The notes: a model not told the origin generated them from the letters alone. Shown: positions 16,716 through 26,224, counted from the stretch's first letter. The stretch: DNA of 64,000 nt from JACCTU01 sp963700495 (GCA_963700495.1 CAVOXT010000001.1:496001-560000), one strand, 5' to 3'. A program made the numbers and translations.

Positions 16716-18257
16716 CTAGTCCCAGGAAGGGGAATTGTGAACCCACCGGCCGCCGACCATCGTCCCGACCACGCGCACCTCGGGCAGCTCCTCGGCGTCG
16801 ATCGCGAACGGATCGCGATCGAGGACGACGAGGTCGGCCAGGTAGCCCGGCAGCAGCTTCCCGCGCCGGCGCTCGTCGCCCGAGAGCCAGGCCGGCGCGA
16901 CGCAGGTCGCGAGCAGCGCCTCCTCGATCGAGAGCGCCTGCTCGGGATGCCACGGCGGTCGCCCGTCGGACGTCCGCAGCACGCCCGCGACGACGCCGGC
17001 CCACGGGTCGAGTTCCTCGATCGGGGCGTCGGAGCCGTTTGCGAGGAGCACTCCTGCGTCCCAGAGGGATCGCCACGTGTACGCACGGTGCGCGGCGCCC
17101 GGCCAGAAGCGCTCCGCAAGCTCGCGGTCGGAGGTCGCGTGGCTGAACTGGACGGATGCAGCGACGCCGATGCGCGCAAACCGGGGCAGGTCGTCGACCG
17201 TGAGCAGCTGCGCGTGCTCGATCCTGTGCCGTAGCCCGAGCGGGCGCCAGACGTCCTGGGTCGCCTCGAACGCGTCCAGCGCCTCGCGGTTCGCGAGGTC
17301 GCCGATCGCGTGCACGGCGACGGGAAAGCCTGCGCGGGCGGCGCGCCGCACGATCTCCTCCAGCTCCTCACGGGACGTGATCTGCACGCCCGAGCCGTCG
17401 AGCAGCCGTGCGGTCTGCGAGCCGAGCGTCCCGTCCATGAAGGCCTTCAGGTAGCCGAGGCGGAGATACCCGTCCCCGAACCCCGCGCGCACGTCCGTCG
17501 CCTCGAGCTCCCCGACCTTCTCGTGCGGGAGCGACTGCCACACGCGCAGCGTCAGCGCATCGCCCTGCGCGAGCCGCTGCCAGAACCGCAGTGCACCGAG
17601 CCAACCGTCCTTGTCGTGCACCGCAACGACGCCTCGGGAGTGCGCAACGCGCACGCCTGTCCGCATCGCGTCGACGTACTCGTCGTCCGAGATCTCGACG
17701 TAGCGGTCGCGGAAGTGCCAGCAGGACTCCTCGCGGAGGACGCCGGTCGGCTCGCCGCGGCCGTCGACCTCGACGACGCCGCCGTGCACGCTGAGGTCGC
17801 CGTTCGCGCGCGCGAGCGCAGCCGAGTTGAGCCAGAGCGAGTGCGAGTCCCGAGCCATGAGCGCGATCGGCACGTCGCGGGTCAACTCGTCGAGCGCCTC
17901 TTTCGTGGGCTCGACCGACGGCTCCCAGTCCCCGCTCCGCCACCCTCGCCCTCGCAGCCACGCGCCCGGCGCGACGCCAGGCAGTGCATCCCGGACCCGC
18001 TCTACCGCCTCGTCGAGGGTCCGCGTACCCTCGAGCCGGACCTCTCTCTGCGCGACCGCCCAGGTCGCGAAGTGGACGTGCGAGTCGGTGAAGCCGGGGA
18101 GGACGCAGCGCCCGCCGAGGTCGACGACCTCGGGAGAGGCGAGTGCGGTCTCGTGGGTCCCGACCCCGCCCGCGACGCGGTCCCCCGCGACGGCCAGCGC
18201 GCGCGCGATCGGGAGGGCGGGATCGAGCGTCCGGATCACGCCGTTCTCGAGGATCAC
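16716..18257 (-). CDS. Amidohydrolase family 3 protein (YtcJ-like)
   Basis: 513-aa metal-dependent hydrolase. N-terminal beta-sandwich ILENGVIRTLDP, then the metal-binding PGFTDSHVHFATWA (HxH), GWRSGDWEP, mid-barrel histidines in AVHAIGDLANREALD and RIEHAQLL, and the terminal ANGSDAPIEELDPWAG aspartate typical of YtcJ/NfdA N-formamide or exoenzyme relatives. Length and order match the family; the substrate is uncertain. It stands alone on its strand. Confidence 0.85.
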   Translation of the reverse strand: MILENGVIRTLDPALPIARALAVAGDRVAGGVGTHETALASPEVVDLGGRCVLPGFTDSHVHFATWAVAQREVRLEGTRTLDEAVERVRDALPGVAPGAWLRGRGWRSGDWEPSVEPTKEALDELTRDVPIALMARDSHSLWLNSAALARANGDLSVHGGVVEVDGRGEPTGVLREESCWHFRDRYVEISDDEYVDAMRTGVRVAHSRGVVAVHDKDGWLGALRFWQRLAQGDALTLRVWQSLPHEKVGELEATDVRAGFGDGYLRLGYLKAFMDGTLGSQTARLLDGSGVQITSREELEEIVRRAARAGFPVAVHAIGDLANREALDAFEATQDVWRPLGLRHRIEHAQLLTVDDLPRFARIGVAASVQFSHATSDRELAERFWPGAAHRAYTWRSLWDAGVLLANGSDAPIEELDPWAGVVAGVLRTSDGRPPWHPEQALSIEEALLATCVAPAWLSGDERRRGKLLPGYLADLVVLDRDPFAIDAEELPEVRVVGTMVGGRWVHNSPSWD

Positions 18258-18339
18258 GCGCCGGACTCTAGTCCCGCCGCGCTCCGTCCCACGTCCTGCG
18301 GCCTAGACTGGCGTCACCAACGAGCCGCAGGAGGACAGC

Positions 18340-18705
18340 GTGATCGACCATGTCAGTGCGACCGTCAACGACGTCGAATCCGCGAAGGGGTTCTACGAGC
18401 AGGCGCTGAAGCCGCTCGGCTACTCCCTCGCGATGGAGGGTGAAGGATTCGCCGGTTTCACGACCGGGAGCGGGATCCCAGACTTCTGGGTCGTCGTCCG
18501 GCCGGAGCGCGGCGCCACCCACATCGCTTTCAGCGCCCCTGACCGCGCAACGGTCGACGCGTTCTACGAGGCGGCGACTGCCGCGGGCGGCAAGGACAAC
18601 GGCGCCCCGGGCATCCGCGCCGACTACCACGAGAACTACTACGGCGCGTTCGTCCACGACGCGTACGGCAATAACATCGAGGCCGTCTGCCATCTCCCTG
18701 AGTAA
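18340..18705 (+). CDS. VOC-superfamily (glyoxalase-like) protein
   Basis: 121 aa, one beta-alpha-beta-beta-beta vicinal-oxygen-chelate module repeated twice: IDHVSATVNDVESAKGFYEQ at the start and FVHDAYGNNIEAVCH at the end. First-module His and final Glu are consistent with a metal site. Starts at GTG behind a strong AGGAGGACAG ribosome-binding site. Reaction unknown. A similar short VOC protein is encoded at 57523. Confidence 0.8.
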   Translation: MIDHVSATVNDVESAKGFYEQALKPLGYSLAMEGEGFAGFTTGSGIPDFWVVVRPERGATHIAFSAPDRATVDAFYEAATAAGGKDNGAPGIRADYHENYYGAFVHDAYGNNIEAVCHLPE

Positions 18706-18714
18706 CCTTGCCGG

Positions 18715-19896
18715 GTGCCGTTCGACCCGCTGAGTGACGAGCAGCGCGAGCTCCGCGACCTGGTCCGGCAGCTCGCGCGCGACCGGATCGCGCCGCGTGC
18801 GGCGGAGATCGACGAGTCGCACGAGTTCCCGTGGGACGTCGTCGAGCTCTATCGCGAGCACGGGATCTTCGGCCTCTTCTTCGACGAGGCGCACGGCGGG
18901 CTCGGCACCGGCACGCTGCTGGCGCTGGTCGCGATCGAGGAGGTCTCGAAGGTCTGCGCGACGAGCGGGCTGATCCTCGCCGCTCAGGAGCTCGGCTCGC
19001 TCGGGCTCAAGCTCGCGGGCAACGACGAGCAGAAGGAGCGCTACCTGCCGAAGCTCGCCGCGGGCGAGTTCCTCGCGGCGTACGCGCTCACCGAGGCCGG
19101 GTCCGGCTCCGACTCGGCCGCGATGCGGACGACCGCGCGTCGCGAGGGCGACGCGTACGTCCTCAACGGCTCGAAGCGCTTCATCACGAACGCCGGCGTC
19201 GCGAACGTCTACACCGTCTTCGCGAAGACCGACCCCGAGGGCGGACACGCCGGCATCTCGGCCTTCGTCGTCGACGCCGACACGCCCGGGTTCGAGGTCG
19301 CCCGCCTCGAGCCCAAGATGGGAATCACCGGCTCGACCACCGGCGAGCTCCTGTTCGAGGAGTGCCGGGTCCCGGCCGCAAACCTGCTCGGCGAGGAGGG
19401 CGAGGGATTCAGGATCGCCATGCGGATCCTCGACCGCTCGCGTCCGGGGATCGCCGCGCAAGGCCTCGGGATCGCGCAGGGCGCAACCGACTACGCACTG
19501 GAGTACGCAAAGTCGCGCGAGACGATGGGCAAGCCGATCGCGGAACATCAGCTGATCGCCGGGAAGCTCGCCGACATGGAGACGGCGTGCGAGGCCGCGC
19601 GCGGGCTGCTCTACGGGTTCGGCCGGATGGTCGACGAGGGAGCCGACGGGGAAGCGCTGACGAAGGCCTCCGCGCAGGCGAAGCTCTTCTGCACCGACAC
19701 GGCGATGTGGGTCACGACCGAGGCCGTGCAGATCCTCGGCGGCTACGGCTACATCAGCGAGTACCCAGTCGAGCGGATGATGCGGGACGCGAAGATCACG
19801 CAGATCTACGAGGGCACGAACGAGATCCAGCGCCTCGTGATCGCCCGCGAGATGCTGAAGGAGAACCGCGCGTTCCTGCTCGCAGGTGTCGGGTAG
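18715..19896 (+). CDS. Acyl-CoA dehydrogenase
   Basis: FAD enzyme that introduces a 2,3-double bond into acyl-CoA. 393 aa with all three domains: YALTEAGSGSDSAAMRTTA (FAD/substrate loop), FITNAG, GITGSTTGELLFEECRVP, and the C-terminal catalytic glutamate in QIYEGTNEIQRLVIAREML. GTG start nine bases after the VOC gene. Short- or medium-chain specificity is probable from length but not decided. Confidence 0.92.
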   Translation: MPFDPLSDEQRELRDLVRQLARDRIAPRAAEIDESHEFPWDVVELYREHGIFGLFFDEAHGGLGTGTLLALVAIEEVSKVCATSGLILAAQELGSLGLKLAGNDEQKERYLPKLAAGEFLAAYALTEAGSGSDSAAMRTTARREGDAYVLNGSKRFITNAGVANVYTVFAKTDPEGGHAGISAFVVDADTPGFEVARLEPKMGITGSTTGELLFEECRVPAANLLGEEGEGFRIAMRILDRSRPGIAAQGLGIAQGATDYALEYAKSRETMGKPIAEHQLIAGKLADMETACEAARGLLYGFGRMVDEGADGEALTKASAQAKLFCTDTAMWVTTEAVQILGGYGYISEYPVERMMRDAKITQIYEGTNEIQRLVIAREMLKENRAFLLAGVG

Positions 19897-20000
19897 AGAT
19901 CGTCACGCTCTCGCCGCATTCGTGTTGCACACCCGTCACACGCGCGTCGATAGCGTGATTGCTGGGGGCCTTTGCGCCCCCCGGAGGGGGGCTGCGCTCG

Positions 20001-20888
20001 ATGCCTGAGGTCAAGCTCTCGAGCGCGGAGCGCGTGCTCTTCCCGGAGGACGGGATCACGAAGGGCGACCTGTTCGCGTACTACGACGCGATAGCCGACA
20101 CGATCCTCCCGCACCTGAAGAACCGGCCGTTCACGATGAAGCGCCAACCGCATGGTCTCGCCGGCGACAGCTACTTCCAGAAGCAGGCGCCGAAGGGCAT
20201 GCCGGACTGGATCCCGACACGCCAGTTCCGCACGTGGCCGCGCGAGGGAGAGTCGCGGCTCGTCGACTTCCCGCTCGTCAACTCGCACGAAGCGCTGCTC
20301 TGGATGGTGCAGATGAACTGCATCGACATGAACGCGTGGTACTCGCGGGTCGACAAGCCGGAGCGCCCCGACTACGTCGTCTTCGACCTCGACCCGTCCG
20401 ACGACGGCTTCGCCGACGCGATCCGCGTCGCGCACCTCGTGCGTGAGGCGCTCGAGGAGGTCGACCTGCGCTCTCACGTGAAGACGAGTGGCGCGTCGGG
20501 GATCCACGTGCTTGTCCCGATCACGCGCCGCTCGAGCTTCGGCCAGACCTACGAGTTCGCGGAGCGCGTGTCGCGCGCGGTCGAGGAGCAGAACCCGGGC
20601 CTCGCGACGACGGAGTGGCTGAAGCGCAAGCGGCCCGAGGGCTCCGTGCTCGTCGATCACAGGCAGAACGGACGCGGGAAGACGATCGCGTCCGCCTACT
20701 CTGTCCGTCCACGGCCCGGCGCGCCCGTCTCGACACCTCTGCGCTGGGAGGAGCTCACTCCCGACGTCCGCCCGCGGGACTTCGGTATGCGAGAGGTGCT
20801 CGCCCGTGTCGACCGTCACGGCGACCTGTACGAGCCGACCCTGCGCGGCGGTCAGTCGCTCGGGCCGGCACTGCGCGCCCTGCGCTGA
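20001..20888 (+). CDS. Stand-alone LigD polymerase domain (AEP primase family)
   Basis: 295-aa archaeo-eukaryotic-primase-type polymerase, the NHEJ PolDom without ligase or nuclease. Motifs: FTMKRQPHG, YFQKQAPKGMPDW, catalytic acidic pair in VVFDLDPSDDGF, TSGASGIHVLVPI and TIASAYSVRPRPGAPVSTPL. The ATG at 20001 has a GGAGGGGGG ribosome-binding site; the ORF opens 42 bases earlier. It fills gaps at DNA ends. No Ku or ligase gene is in the window, so whether it serves NHEJ here is open. Confidence 0.88.
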   Translation: MPEVKLSSAERVLFPEDGITKGDLFAYYDAIADTILPHLKNRPFTMKRQPHGLAGDSYFQKQAPKGMPDWIPTRQFRTWPREGESRLVDFPLVNSHEALLWMVQMNCIDMNAWYSRVDKPERPDYVVFDLDPSDDGFADAIRVAHLVREALEEVDLRSHVKTSGASGIHVLVPITRRSSFGQTYEFAERVSRAVEEQNPGLATTEWLKRKRPEGSVLVDHRQNGRGKTIASAYSVRPRPGAPVSTPLRWEELTPDVRPRDFGMREVLARVDRHGDLYEPTLRGGQSLGPALRALR

Positions 20889-22321
20889 TGCCGCGCGCGG
20901 TGGTGATCGGGTCGGGCCCGAACGGGCTCTCCGCCGCGATCGCACTGGCAGGCGCAGGCCTCGACGTCGTCGTCCACGAGGAGCAGGAGACGATCGGGGG
21001 CGGGGCGCGGTCGCTCGAGCTCACGCTCCCCGGCTTCGTCCACGATGTCTGTTCCGCGATCCACCCGCTGGGCGAGCGCTCTCCCTTCCTACGTGAGCTG
21101 GCGCTGCCGATCGAGTGGGTGCACCGGCCGGCGCAGGTCGCGCACCCGCTCGACGACGGGAGCGCCGTCGTCCTCGAGCGCGACGTCGACGCGACCGCCG
21201 ACCAGCTCGGACGGGACGGACCCGCCTACCGGGAGCTCTTCGCCCCGCTCGTCGAGGCCTGGGAGGCAGTAGAGCCGGTGCTCCTGGGTCCGCTGCCGCC
21301 GGCGCCGCGCGCACTTGCCCGTCTCGCTCGTGCGCTCGGGCCGCGCGGTGCGCAACGCGCGCTGCGCACCGCGCTCGGCGATGCCCGCGCCGTCGCGGAG
21401 GCGACCTTCGAGACCGAGCGCGCCCGGGCGCTCTTCGCGGGCAACGCCGCGCACTCGATGCTGCCGCTCGAGCGCCGTCCGACAGCCGGGTTCGCGCTCG
21501 CGCTGATGACGCTCGGGCACGTCTTCGGCTGGGGGTTCCCGCGCGGCGGCGCGCAGCGCATCACCGATGAGCTCGCCGAGCACGCTCGAGGGCTCGGCGT
21601 CGAGATCCTCACCGGCAGCCGCGTCGACGAGCTCCCTTCCGTCGACGTCGTGCTGGCCGACGTCTCCCCGCGCGAGCTGCTGCGGCTTGCGCGCGGCCGC
21701 TTCCCGCGCCGCTACGGGAGCGCGCTCGAGCGCTACCGCTACGGCGTCGGCGCCTTCAAGCTCGACTGGGCACTCGACGGCCCGGTGCCTTGGCGCAGCG
21801 AAGCGGCGCACCGCGTCGCGACCGTGCACCTCGGGGGGACGCTCGACGAGATCTCCGCCTCCGAGTGGGCGGCCTGGACCGGCCGCTGCGCGGACAAGCC
21901 CTTCGCCCTCTTCGCGCAGCACACGCTCTTCGACCCGACCCGCGCGCCCGCGGGCAAGCACACGGCCTGGGCGTACTGCCACCTTCCGAACGGCTCCCGC
22001 GAGTCGATGGCGGACCGGATCGAGGCACAGGTCGAGCGCTTCGCTCCCGGCTTCCACGAGCTCGTCCTCGAGCGGAGCGCACTCGGGCCGTCCGAGCTGG
22101 AGTCCAGGAACCGGAACCTGGTGGGCGGCGACATCAACGTCGGCGCGATGGACCTCGGCCAGCTGTTCACTCGGCCGGTGCGGAAGCTCGTCCCCTACCG
22201 CACGCCGCTTGCCGGCGTCTACCTCTGCTCGGCCGCGACCCCGCCCGGCGGGGGCGTCCACGGCCTGTGCGGCTGGTCGGCCGCCCGCTTTGCCCTGTCG
22301 GATCTCTCGAAACGCGCGTAG
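20888..22321 (+). CDS. Phytoene-desaturase-like FAD oxidoreductase
   Basis: 477-aa NAD(P)/FAD-dependent amine-oxidase-fold protein. Begins with the dinucleotide loop VVIGSGPNGLSAAIALA and has EEQETIGGGARSLEL; the C-terminal FAD contact is LCSAATPPGGGVHGLCGWSA. Related to CrtI/COG1233 proteins, many of which do not act on carotenoids, and no other carotenoid gene is present. The start overlaps the LigD stop (TGATG). Confidence 0.82.
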   Translation: MPRAVVIGSGPNGLSAAIALAGAGLDVVVHEEQETIGGGARSLELTLPGFVHDVCSAIHPLGERSPFLRELALPIEWVHRPAQVAHPLDDGSAVVLERDVDATADQLGRDGPAYRELFAPLVEAWEAVEPVLLGPLPPAPRALARLARALGPRGAQRALRTALGDARAVAEATFETERARALFAGNAAHSMLPLERRPTAGFALALMTLGHVFGWGFPRGGAQRITDELAEHARGLGVEILTGSRVDELPSVDVVLADVSPRELLRLARGRFPRRYGSALERYRYGVGAFKLDWALDGPVPWRSEAAHRVATVHLGGTLDEISASEWAAWTGRCADKPFALFAQHTLFDPTRAPAGKHTAWAYCHLPNGSRESMADRIEAQVERFAPGFHELVLERSALGPSELESRNRNLVGGDINVGAMDLGQLFTRPVRKLVPYRTPLAGVYLCSAATPPGGGVHGLCGWSAARFALSDLSKRA

Positions 22322-22331
22322 CATCCGGGTC

Positions 22332-22769
22332 GTGACGCAGATGACCGTCCACGTCCGCAGCGCGCACGAGGGGTCGTTCTCGGTCGGCTGGAGCGGCCAG
22401 CACTCGCTCGTCGTCGACCGGGGCCCCGAGGACGGCGGGCAGGGCATGGGCTTCAACGGCGGCCAGCTGCTCCTCCTCTCGCTCGGCGCCTGCTACGCGA
22501 ACGATGTCTTCCGTGAGGCGGGCAAGCGCGGGCTCGACGTTCTCGGCGTGCGAGTCGTCGTCGAGTGCGACTGGGCCGGCGATCCGGTTCGCGCGCAGAA
22601 CATCCGCTACTCGACGCGGGTGGAGGCCGAAGCGCCCGAGGACGCCATCCTCGAGCTGATCCGCGACGTCGACCGGATCGCCGAGGTGCACAACACGCTC
22701 CGGATCGGCGGCGAGATCGAGCTCGTCGACGCGGAGGTCGTCTCGGTCCAGGTCGAGACGCGCGTCTAG
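22332..22769 (+). CDS. OsmC-family peroxiredoxin-like protein
   Basis: About 145 aa. The OsmC catalytic cysteine appears in LLLLSLGACYANDVFREAGKRG (first Cys of the helix); the second Cys is expected in the C-terminal half but I see only CDW (residue about 79), so thiol chemistry may differ. Starts GTG 22332 or ATG 22341. Last gene of a plus-strand run with the LigD and oxidoreductase genes. Confidence 0.75.
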   Translation: MTQMTVHVRSAHEGSFSVGWSGQHSLVVDRGPEDGGQGMGFNGGQLLLLSLGACYANDVFREAGKRGLDVLGVRVVVECDWAGDPVRAQNIRYSTRVEAEAPEDAILELIRDVDRIAEVHNTLRIGGEIELVDAEVVSVQVETRV

Positions 22770-22773
22770 CTCG

Positions 22774-23199
22774 TCAGGACGGAAGGTGCCGGAGCACCGG
22801 GTCCGACCCGCCCCAGAGGCTCGGGGGCGGCGAGAGCGGCACCCACCTGTAGACGAAGACCAGCCCGGCGTCGTCGCCGTCACCGAGAACCGTGTGCTCC
22901 CAGACATCGGGCGCGCTCGGCGCGGCGACTTCGTAGGCGTGGTTCGTGTACCGCTTGCCGTGCGGTAGCTCCCGCGGTGCAAAGGTGCCGACCTTGCGCA
23001 CGATCTGCGCGTCGGTGAGACCGGCCTCCTCCTCGAGCTCACGCAGCAGGCCCGCTTCGAGATCCTCGCTCGGCTCGAGCCTCCCGGCGGGAACCTGCGT
23101 GCCGGGACCCGGCTCGTCGCGGTGGTCGAAGACGAGGAGCTCTCTGCGCCCGTCGCGCTCGCGAGTGACGTACGCGAGCACCCGGTCGGTGTAGCTCAC
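22774..23199 (-). CDS. Nudix hydrolase
   Basis: 141 aa. Nudix box GRLEPSEDLEAG then LLRELEEEAGL is complete. Flanking strands LLVFDHRDEPGPGTQVPAG and VFVYRWVPL resemble ADP-ribose or nucleoside-diphosphate-sugar hydrolases. ATG overlaps the stop of the upstream HhH-GPD gene by four bases, which places it at the end of the minus-strand run 26224-22774. Confidence 0.82.
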   Translation of the reverse strand: MSYTDRVLAYVTRERDGRRELLVFDHRDEPGPGTQVPAGRLEPSEDLEAGLLRELEEEAGLTDAQIVRKVGTFAPRELPHGKRYTNHAYEVAAPSAPDVWEHTVLGDGDDAGLVFVYRWVPLSPPPSLWGGSDPVLRHLPS

Positions 23200-23756
23200 G
23201 CCTGTGCGCGCAGCGATGCCTTGTAGGCGCGCTTGGCCGCCTGGTAGCTCTCGAGCGCCTCGGCCGAGTCGACGTCGCCGAGCGTGGGATGGCTCGGCAC
23301 GAGCGGCTGCGCCGCCTCGACGCCGTAGCGCTTCGCCAGCACCGATCCGAGCGCCTTGATCTTCATCTCGCCGAAGCCCGGCAGGGAGCCGATCCGCACG
23401 CGCAGATCGTCTCCGTCACGTGCGTCCGTCCAGACTCGCGCCGCGTCGCCGCCGTACTCGTCGACGACGGTCGCGCAGAGCTCCTGCACGCGCCGCGCCA
23501 TGTTCCCGGGGAAGCGGTGCACGGCCGGCTTCTCGCGGAACGCCGCGTCGAGCTTCGCGGGATCCATCCGCGCGATCGCCTGCGCGTCGAGCTTGCCCAG
23601 CCGCTGCTTCAGCTTCTTCGGGCCCTGGAACGCGACCGGCACCGGGACCTGCTGGTCGAGGGCAAAGCCGATCAGCAGCGCGAGCGGATCCTCCGCGATC
23701 AGGCGATCGGCTTCGTCGTCCCCGGTGAAGTACAGCTTGTCCGGGTGCACGGGCAC
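23196..23756 (-). CDS. HhH-GPD-type base-excision DNA repair protein
   Basis: About 186 aa. Helical protein starting near LYFTGDDEADRLIAEDPLALLIG, then DQQVPVPVAFQGP, and a helix-hairpin-helix LPGFGEMKIKALGSVL like those of EndoIII/AlkA glycosylases. Actinobacterial proteins of this size are annotated as HhH-GPD repair proteins; the usual catalytic Asp/Lys is not clear. GTG at 23756 or 23750 is the likely start; the longer frame enters the GMC gene. Confidence 0.72.
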   Translation of the reverse strand: MPVHPDKLYFTGDDEADRLIAEDPLALLIGFALDQQVPVPVAFQGPKKLKQRLGKLDAQAIARMDPAKLDAAFREKPAVHRFPGNMARRVQELCATVVDEYGGDAARVWTDARDGDDLRVRIGSLPGFGEMKIKALGSVLAKRYGVEAAQPLVPSHPTLGDVDSAEALESYQAAKRAYKASLRAQA

Positions 23757-23767
23757 AAGCTTACGGG

Positions 23768-25075
23768 TTAGGCGGCCGCGACCAGCTCCGCGATGCGCTC
23801 GGCGACCGCAGCCGTCGAGATGTTCGTGTTCGCACGCGGGATCGTGGGCATGATCGACGCGTCGCCGACGTAGAGGTTGTCGAAGCCGATCACGCGCCCC
23901 GCGCTGTCGACGACGCGGCCGATCGCGCACGTGGCGACCGGGTGGAAGAAGCCGCGCGCGTTCTCGCGGACGTACGCCTCGACGTCTGCTTCGGGGCCGG
24001 GCCGGACCTCGCGGACGACGACGCTCTTGAGCGCCTCGTGTGCCATGAGCCCGCGCAGATCGTCGACCGCCGCGATGACGGCGTCGACGTCGTCCTCCGC
24101 GCTCAGGAAGCCGTGGTCGATCGCGAGCGGTGCACGCGGGTCGTTCGAGGTCAACCCCACGGTTCCGCGCGAGCTCGGCTTCATCGCGAATGCGGCTCCG
24201 CTGACCTCACCGCCCGGGTCCAGGGCCGGGAAGACGAACGAGCCGCTGCTGCCGCGAACCGTCACCTGCGCCATCCACGGGCCGTGTTCGGCCTCGAAGC
24301 GCAGGAGCTCCGCGCGCAGGTCGGGCGTCGGCTCCCACGCGAACCCGACCCCGACGTGGTCGACGAGCCCATCACCGACGGGCCGGCCGAGCCCGCTGCG
24401 CAGCAGAATCGCCGGTGAGCCGTACGCACTCGCGGCGAGGACGACGACGTCGGCGCTGAACGGGCCGCGCGAGGTAGAGACCCCGGTCGCGCGCTCCCCG
24501 TCGAGCAGCACGCGGTCGACGAGCGTGTCGGCGACGATCGTCAGGTTCTCGCGTTCCCGGGCGGGATCGAGATACGCGAACGCAGCGTTCCAGCGAACGC
24601 TGCCGCGTGTGTTGACGTCGTGAACGATCGCCGCGTCGCCGCCGGCCTCCACGAACGCGCGGTGCCACGGCGAGAGCTCGTCCGGCTCGATCCGACGGAT
24701 CCCGAACGCCGCTTCGGCGCGCTCGAGGTACGGGCGCAGATCGGAAGCGCGCCAGCCTTCGCCCCACTCGTCGTAGTCCGCGTCCTCCCCGCGGAGCACG
24801 ACGCATGCGTTGTGCGTCGAGCAGCCGCCGATGACCCGCGCCCGCAGCTGCGAGCGGTCTTCGCGGTCCGTCTCCCAGCAGTGTGAGTCGACCGCAAGCC
24901 GGCGCGCGTCGAGCAGGTCTTCGGGCCAGCCGCCCGCGTCGTACGGCCCGTAGTCCGGTCCCGCCTCGAGCAGGCAGACGCTGCGCCCGGGGTCTTCGCT
25001 CAGCCGCGCGGCCAGCACGCAGCCGGCGGTCCCACCGCCGAGGACGAGGACGTCGAAATGGCGATCCAGGCTAAT
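23768..25075 (-). CDS. GMC-family FAD oxidoreductase (choline dehydrogenase-like)
   Basis: About 435 aa. FAD-binding VLVLGGGTAGCVLAARLSED, second GMC motif RVIGGCSTHNACVVLRG, substrate-site FHPVATCAIG with the catalytic histidine, and C-terminal DASIMPTIPRANTN. Oxidises an alcohol; substrate unknown. No ATG/GTG precedes the Rossmann motif: only ATT (25075) or CTG (25069), overlapping the DUF1326 stop, so the start codon is unusual or an indel hides it. Tightly packed between DUF1326 and HhH-GPD genes. Confidence 0.82.
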   Translation of the reverse strand: MSLDRHFDVLVLGGGTAGCVLAARLSEDPGRSVCLLEAGPDYGPYDAGGWPEDLLDARRLAVDSHCWETDREDRSQLRARVIGGCSTHNACVVLRGEDADYDEWGEGWRASDLRPYLERAEAAFGIRRIEPDELSPWHRAFVEAGGDAAIVHDVNTRGSVRWNAAFAYLDPARERENLTIVADTLVDRVLLDGERATGVSTSRGPFSADVVVLAASAYGSPAILLRSGLGRPVGDGLVDHVGVGFAWEPTPDLRAELLRFEAEHGPWMAQVTVRGSSGSFVFPALDPGGEVSGAAFAMKPSSRGTVGLTSNDPRAPLAIDHGFLSAEDDVDAVIAAVDDLRGLMAHEALKSVVVREVRPGPEADVEAYVRENARGFFHPVATCAIGRVVDSAGRVIGFDNLYVGDASIMPTIPRANTNISTAAVAERIAELVAAA

Positions 25076-25688
25076 GCTGTTCCTCGGACGAGTAGTCGAA
25101 GTCAGAGGCGAACGCGCAGTTGCCGGCCAGCTCCCATGCGAACGGCTCGTCGTCGACGACGAGCTCGTCGGCGTAGAGCTCGCGCCCGACGCGGTCGTAC
25201 CCCGGGATGCCGCACGCGACGGGTTGATCGGTTTCCACGAGCGTCGTGGCCCGCGCTCGCGCGGCACGTCCGACTCGAAGCGCGTGACCCGCCCCGTCCA
25301 CGACGAGCTCGATCGGGCTGACCCGGACGTCGATCAGGTTGCGGGTCTTCCGCACCCACGGCAGAGCGCCGATCCGGTCTCCCCCCGCGCTGCCGAGGAA
25401 GACGTTCGTGAGCGCTGTCCGCTGCGCTTCGTCGCCCCGCTCGTCGACATGGAGCACGATGCTCCACGGCGAGCCCGGCTCGTCGTCGTCATACCGGCAG
25501 ACGAGTGCGGCCGCGAGTCCCGACACGTCCACGCCCTCGACGGCCCCTTCCTCGATCGCCCACGTGAGCACTCCGTAGCAGACGCCATACGTCGAGCGCC
25601 CACCGGGAATGCCGCCGATCATCCTGCACGGGCAGATTGCGTCGCAGTTGCACGACTCGAAGTAGGAGCCTCGGACGCGATAGCTCAC
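25071..25688 (-). CDS. DUF1326 protein
   Basis: 205 aa. Cysteine-rich N-terminus YFESCNCDAICPCRM is the signature of DUF1326, possibly a metal site. The remainder is a beta-rich domain (WSIVLHVDERG, VSPIELVVDGAGHALRVG). It overlaps the DUF2182 gene by four bases (GTGA); these two families are found as neighbours in many genomes, so they probably act together at the membrane. No biochemical function is known to me. Confidence 0.82.
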   Translation of the reverse strand: MSYRVRGSYFESCNCDAICPCRMIGGIPGGRSTYGVCYGVLTWAIEEGAVEGVDVSGLAAALVCRYDDDEPGSPWSIVLHVDERGDEAQRTALTNVFLGSAGGDRIGALPWVRKTRNLIDVRVSPIELVVDGAGHALRVGRAARARATTLVETDQPVACGIPGYDRVGRELYADELVVDDEPFAWELAGNCAFASDFDYSSEEQH

Positions 25689-26224
25689 AGGAGCGCGACC
25701 GCTCCGATCGCGAACGCCGCGGAGAGGCCGAAGCTCGCAGCGACCTCGAACGGCGCGATCTTGAGGACGGCGGCGAGCGCGCCGAAGAGCAGCATCGCCC
25801 ACAAGCTGACCGCCCCCAGCGCGATGAGCGCGACCACGAGCCCGGCACAGCAACCCGCGCACCAGCAGCCGTCGCGCACGCCCATAAGGAGGCCGCCCCA
25901 GAAGCCGTCCCGCCACCCGACGACGATCCGTGCGAGCGGGGCTCGGCATCGGGTGAGGCACCGGCGCGCGACGGGGGACGCCTGGTAGACCGCCGCCGCG
26001 CCGAGCGCAGCGCCAGCCGCCCGCGCCGAGAGGCCGAACATCGCGAGCGCCATGGTGAAGCCGCCGAGCGCCGCCCAGACAGCCGTGTAGCCGAGCGCGA
26101 GAGCCCCCGAGTGCCGTGCCGACCTACCTGTTGCCAGGTCGAGCCTGAGCAGAGGAAGGGCGCTCGGGAGCATGGTCGCGCCCATGACCGCCATCGAGCC
26201 CCCAACCGCCGTGGGCGTCAACAT
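25685..26224 (-). CDS. DUF2182 integral membrane protein, predicted metal-binding
   Basis: 179 aa with about five hydrophobic helices. Carries the family features: MAVMGATMLPSALPLL at the N-terminus, an RRCLTRCRAPL cysteine pair and DGCWCAGCCAGLV, a cluster of four cysteines in a helix that suggests metal (possibly copper) binding. First gene of the overlapping run DUF2182-DUF1326-GMC-HhH-Nudix. Divergent from lhr. Confidence 0.82.
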   Translation of the reverse strand: MLTPTAVGGSMAVMGATMLPSALPLLRLDLATGRSARHSGALALGYTAVWAALGGFTMALAMFGLSARAAGAALGAAAVYQASPVARRCLTRCRAPLARIVVGWRDGFWGGLLMGVRDGCWCAGCCAGLVVALIALGAVSLWAMLLFGALAAVLKIAPFEVAASFGLSAAFAIGAVALL

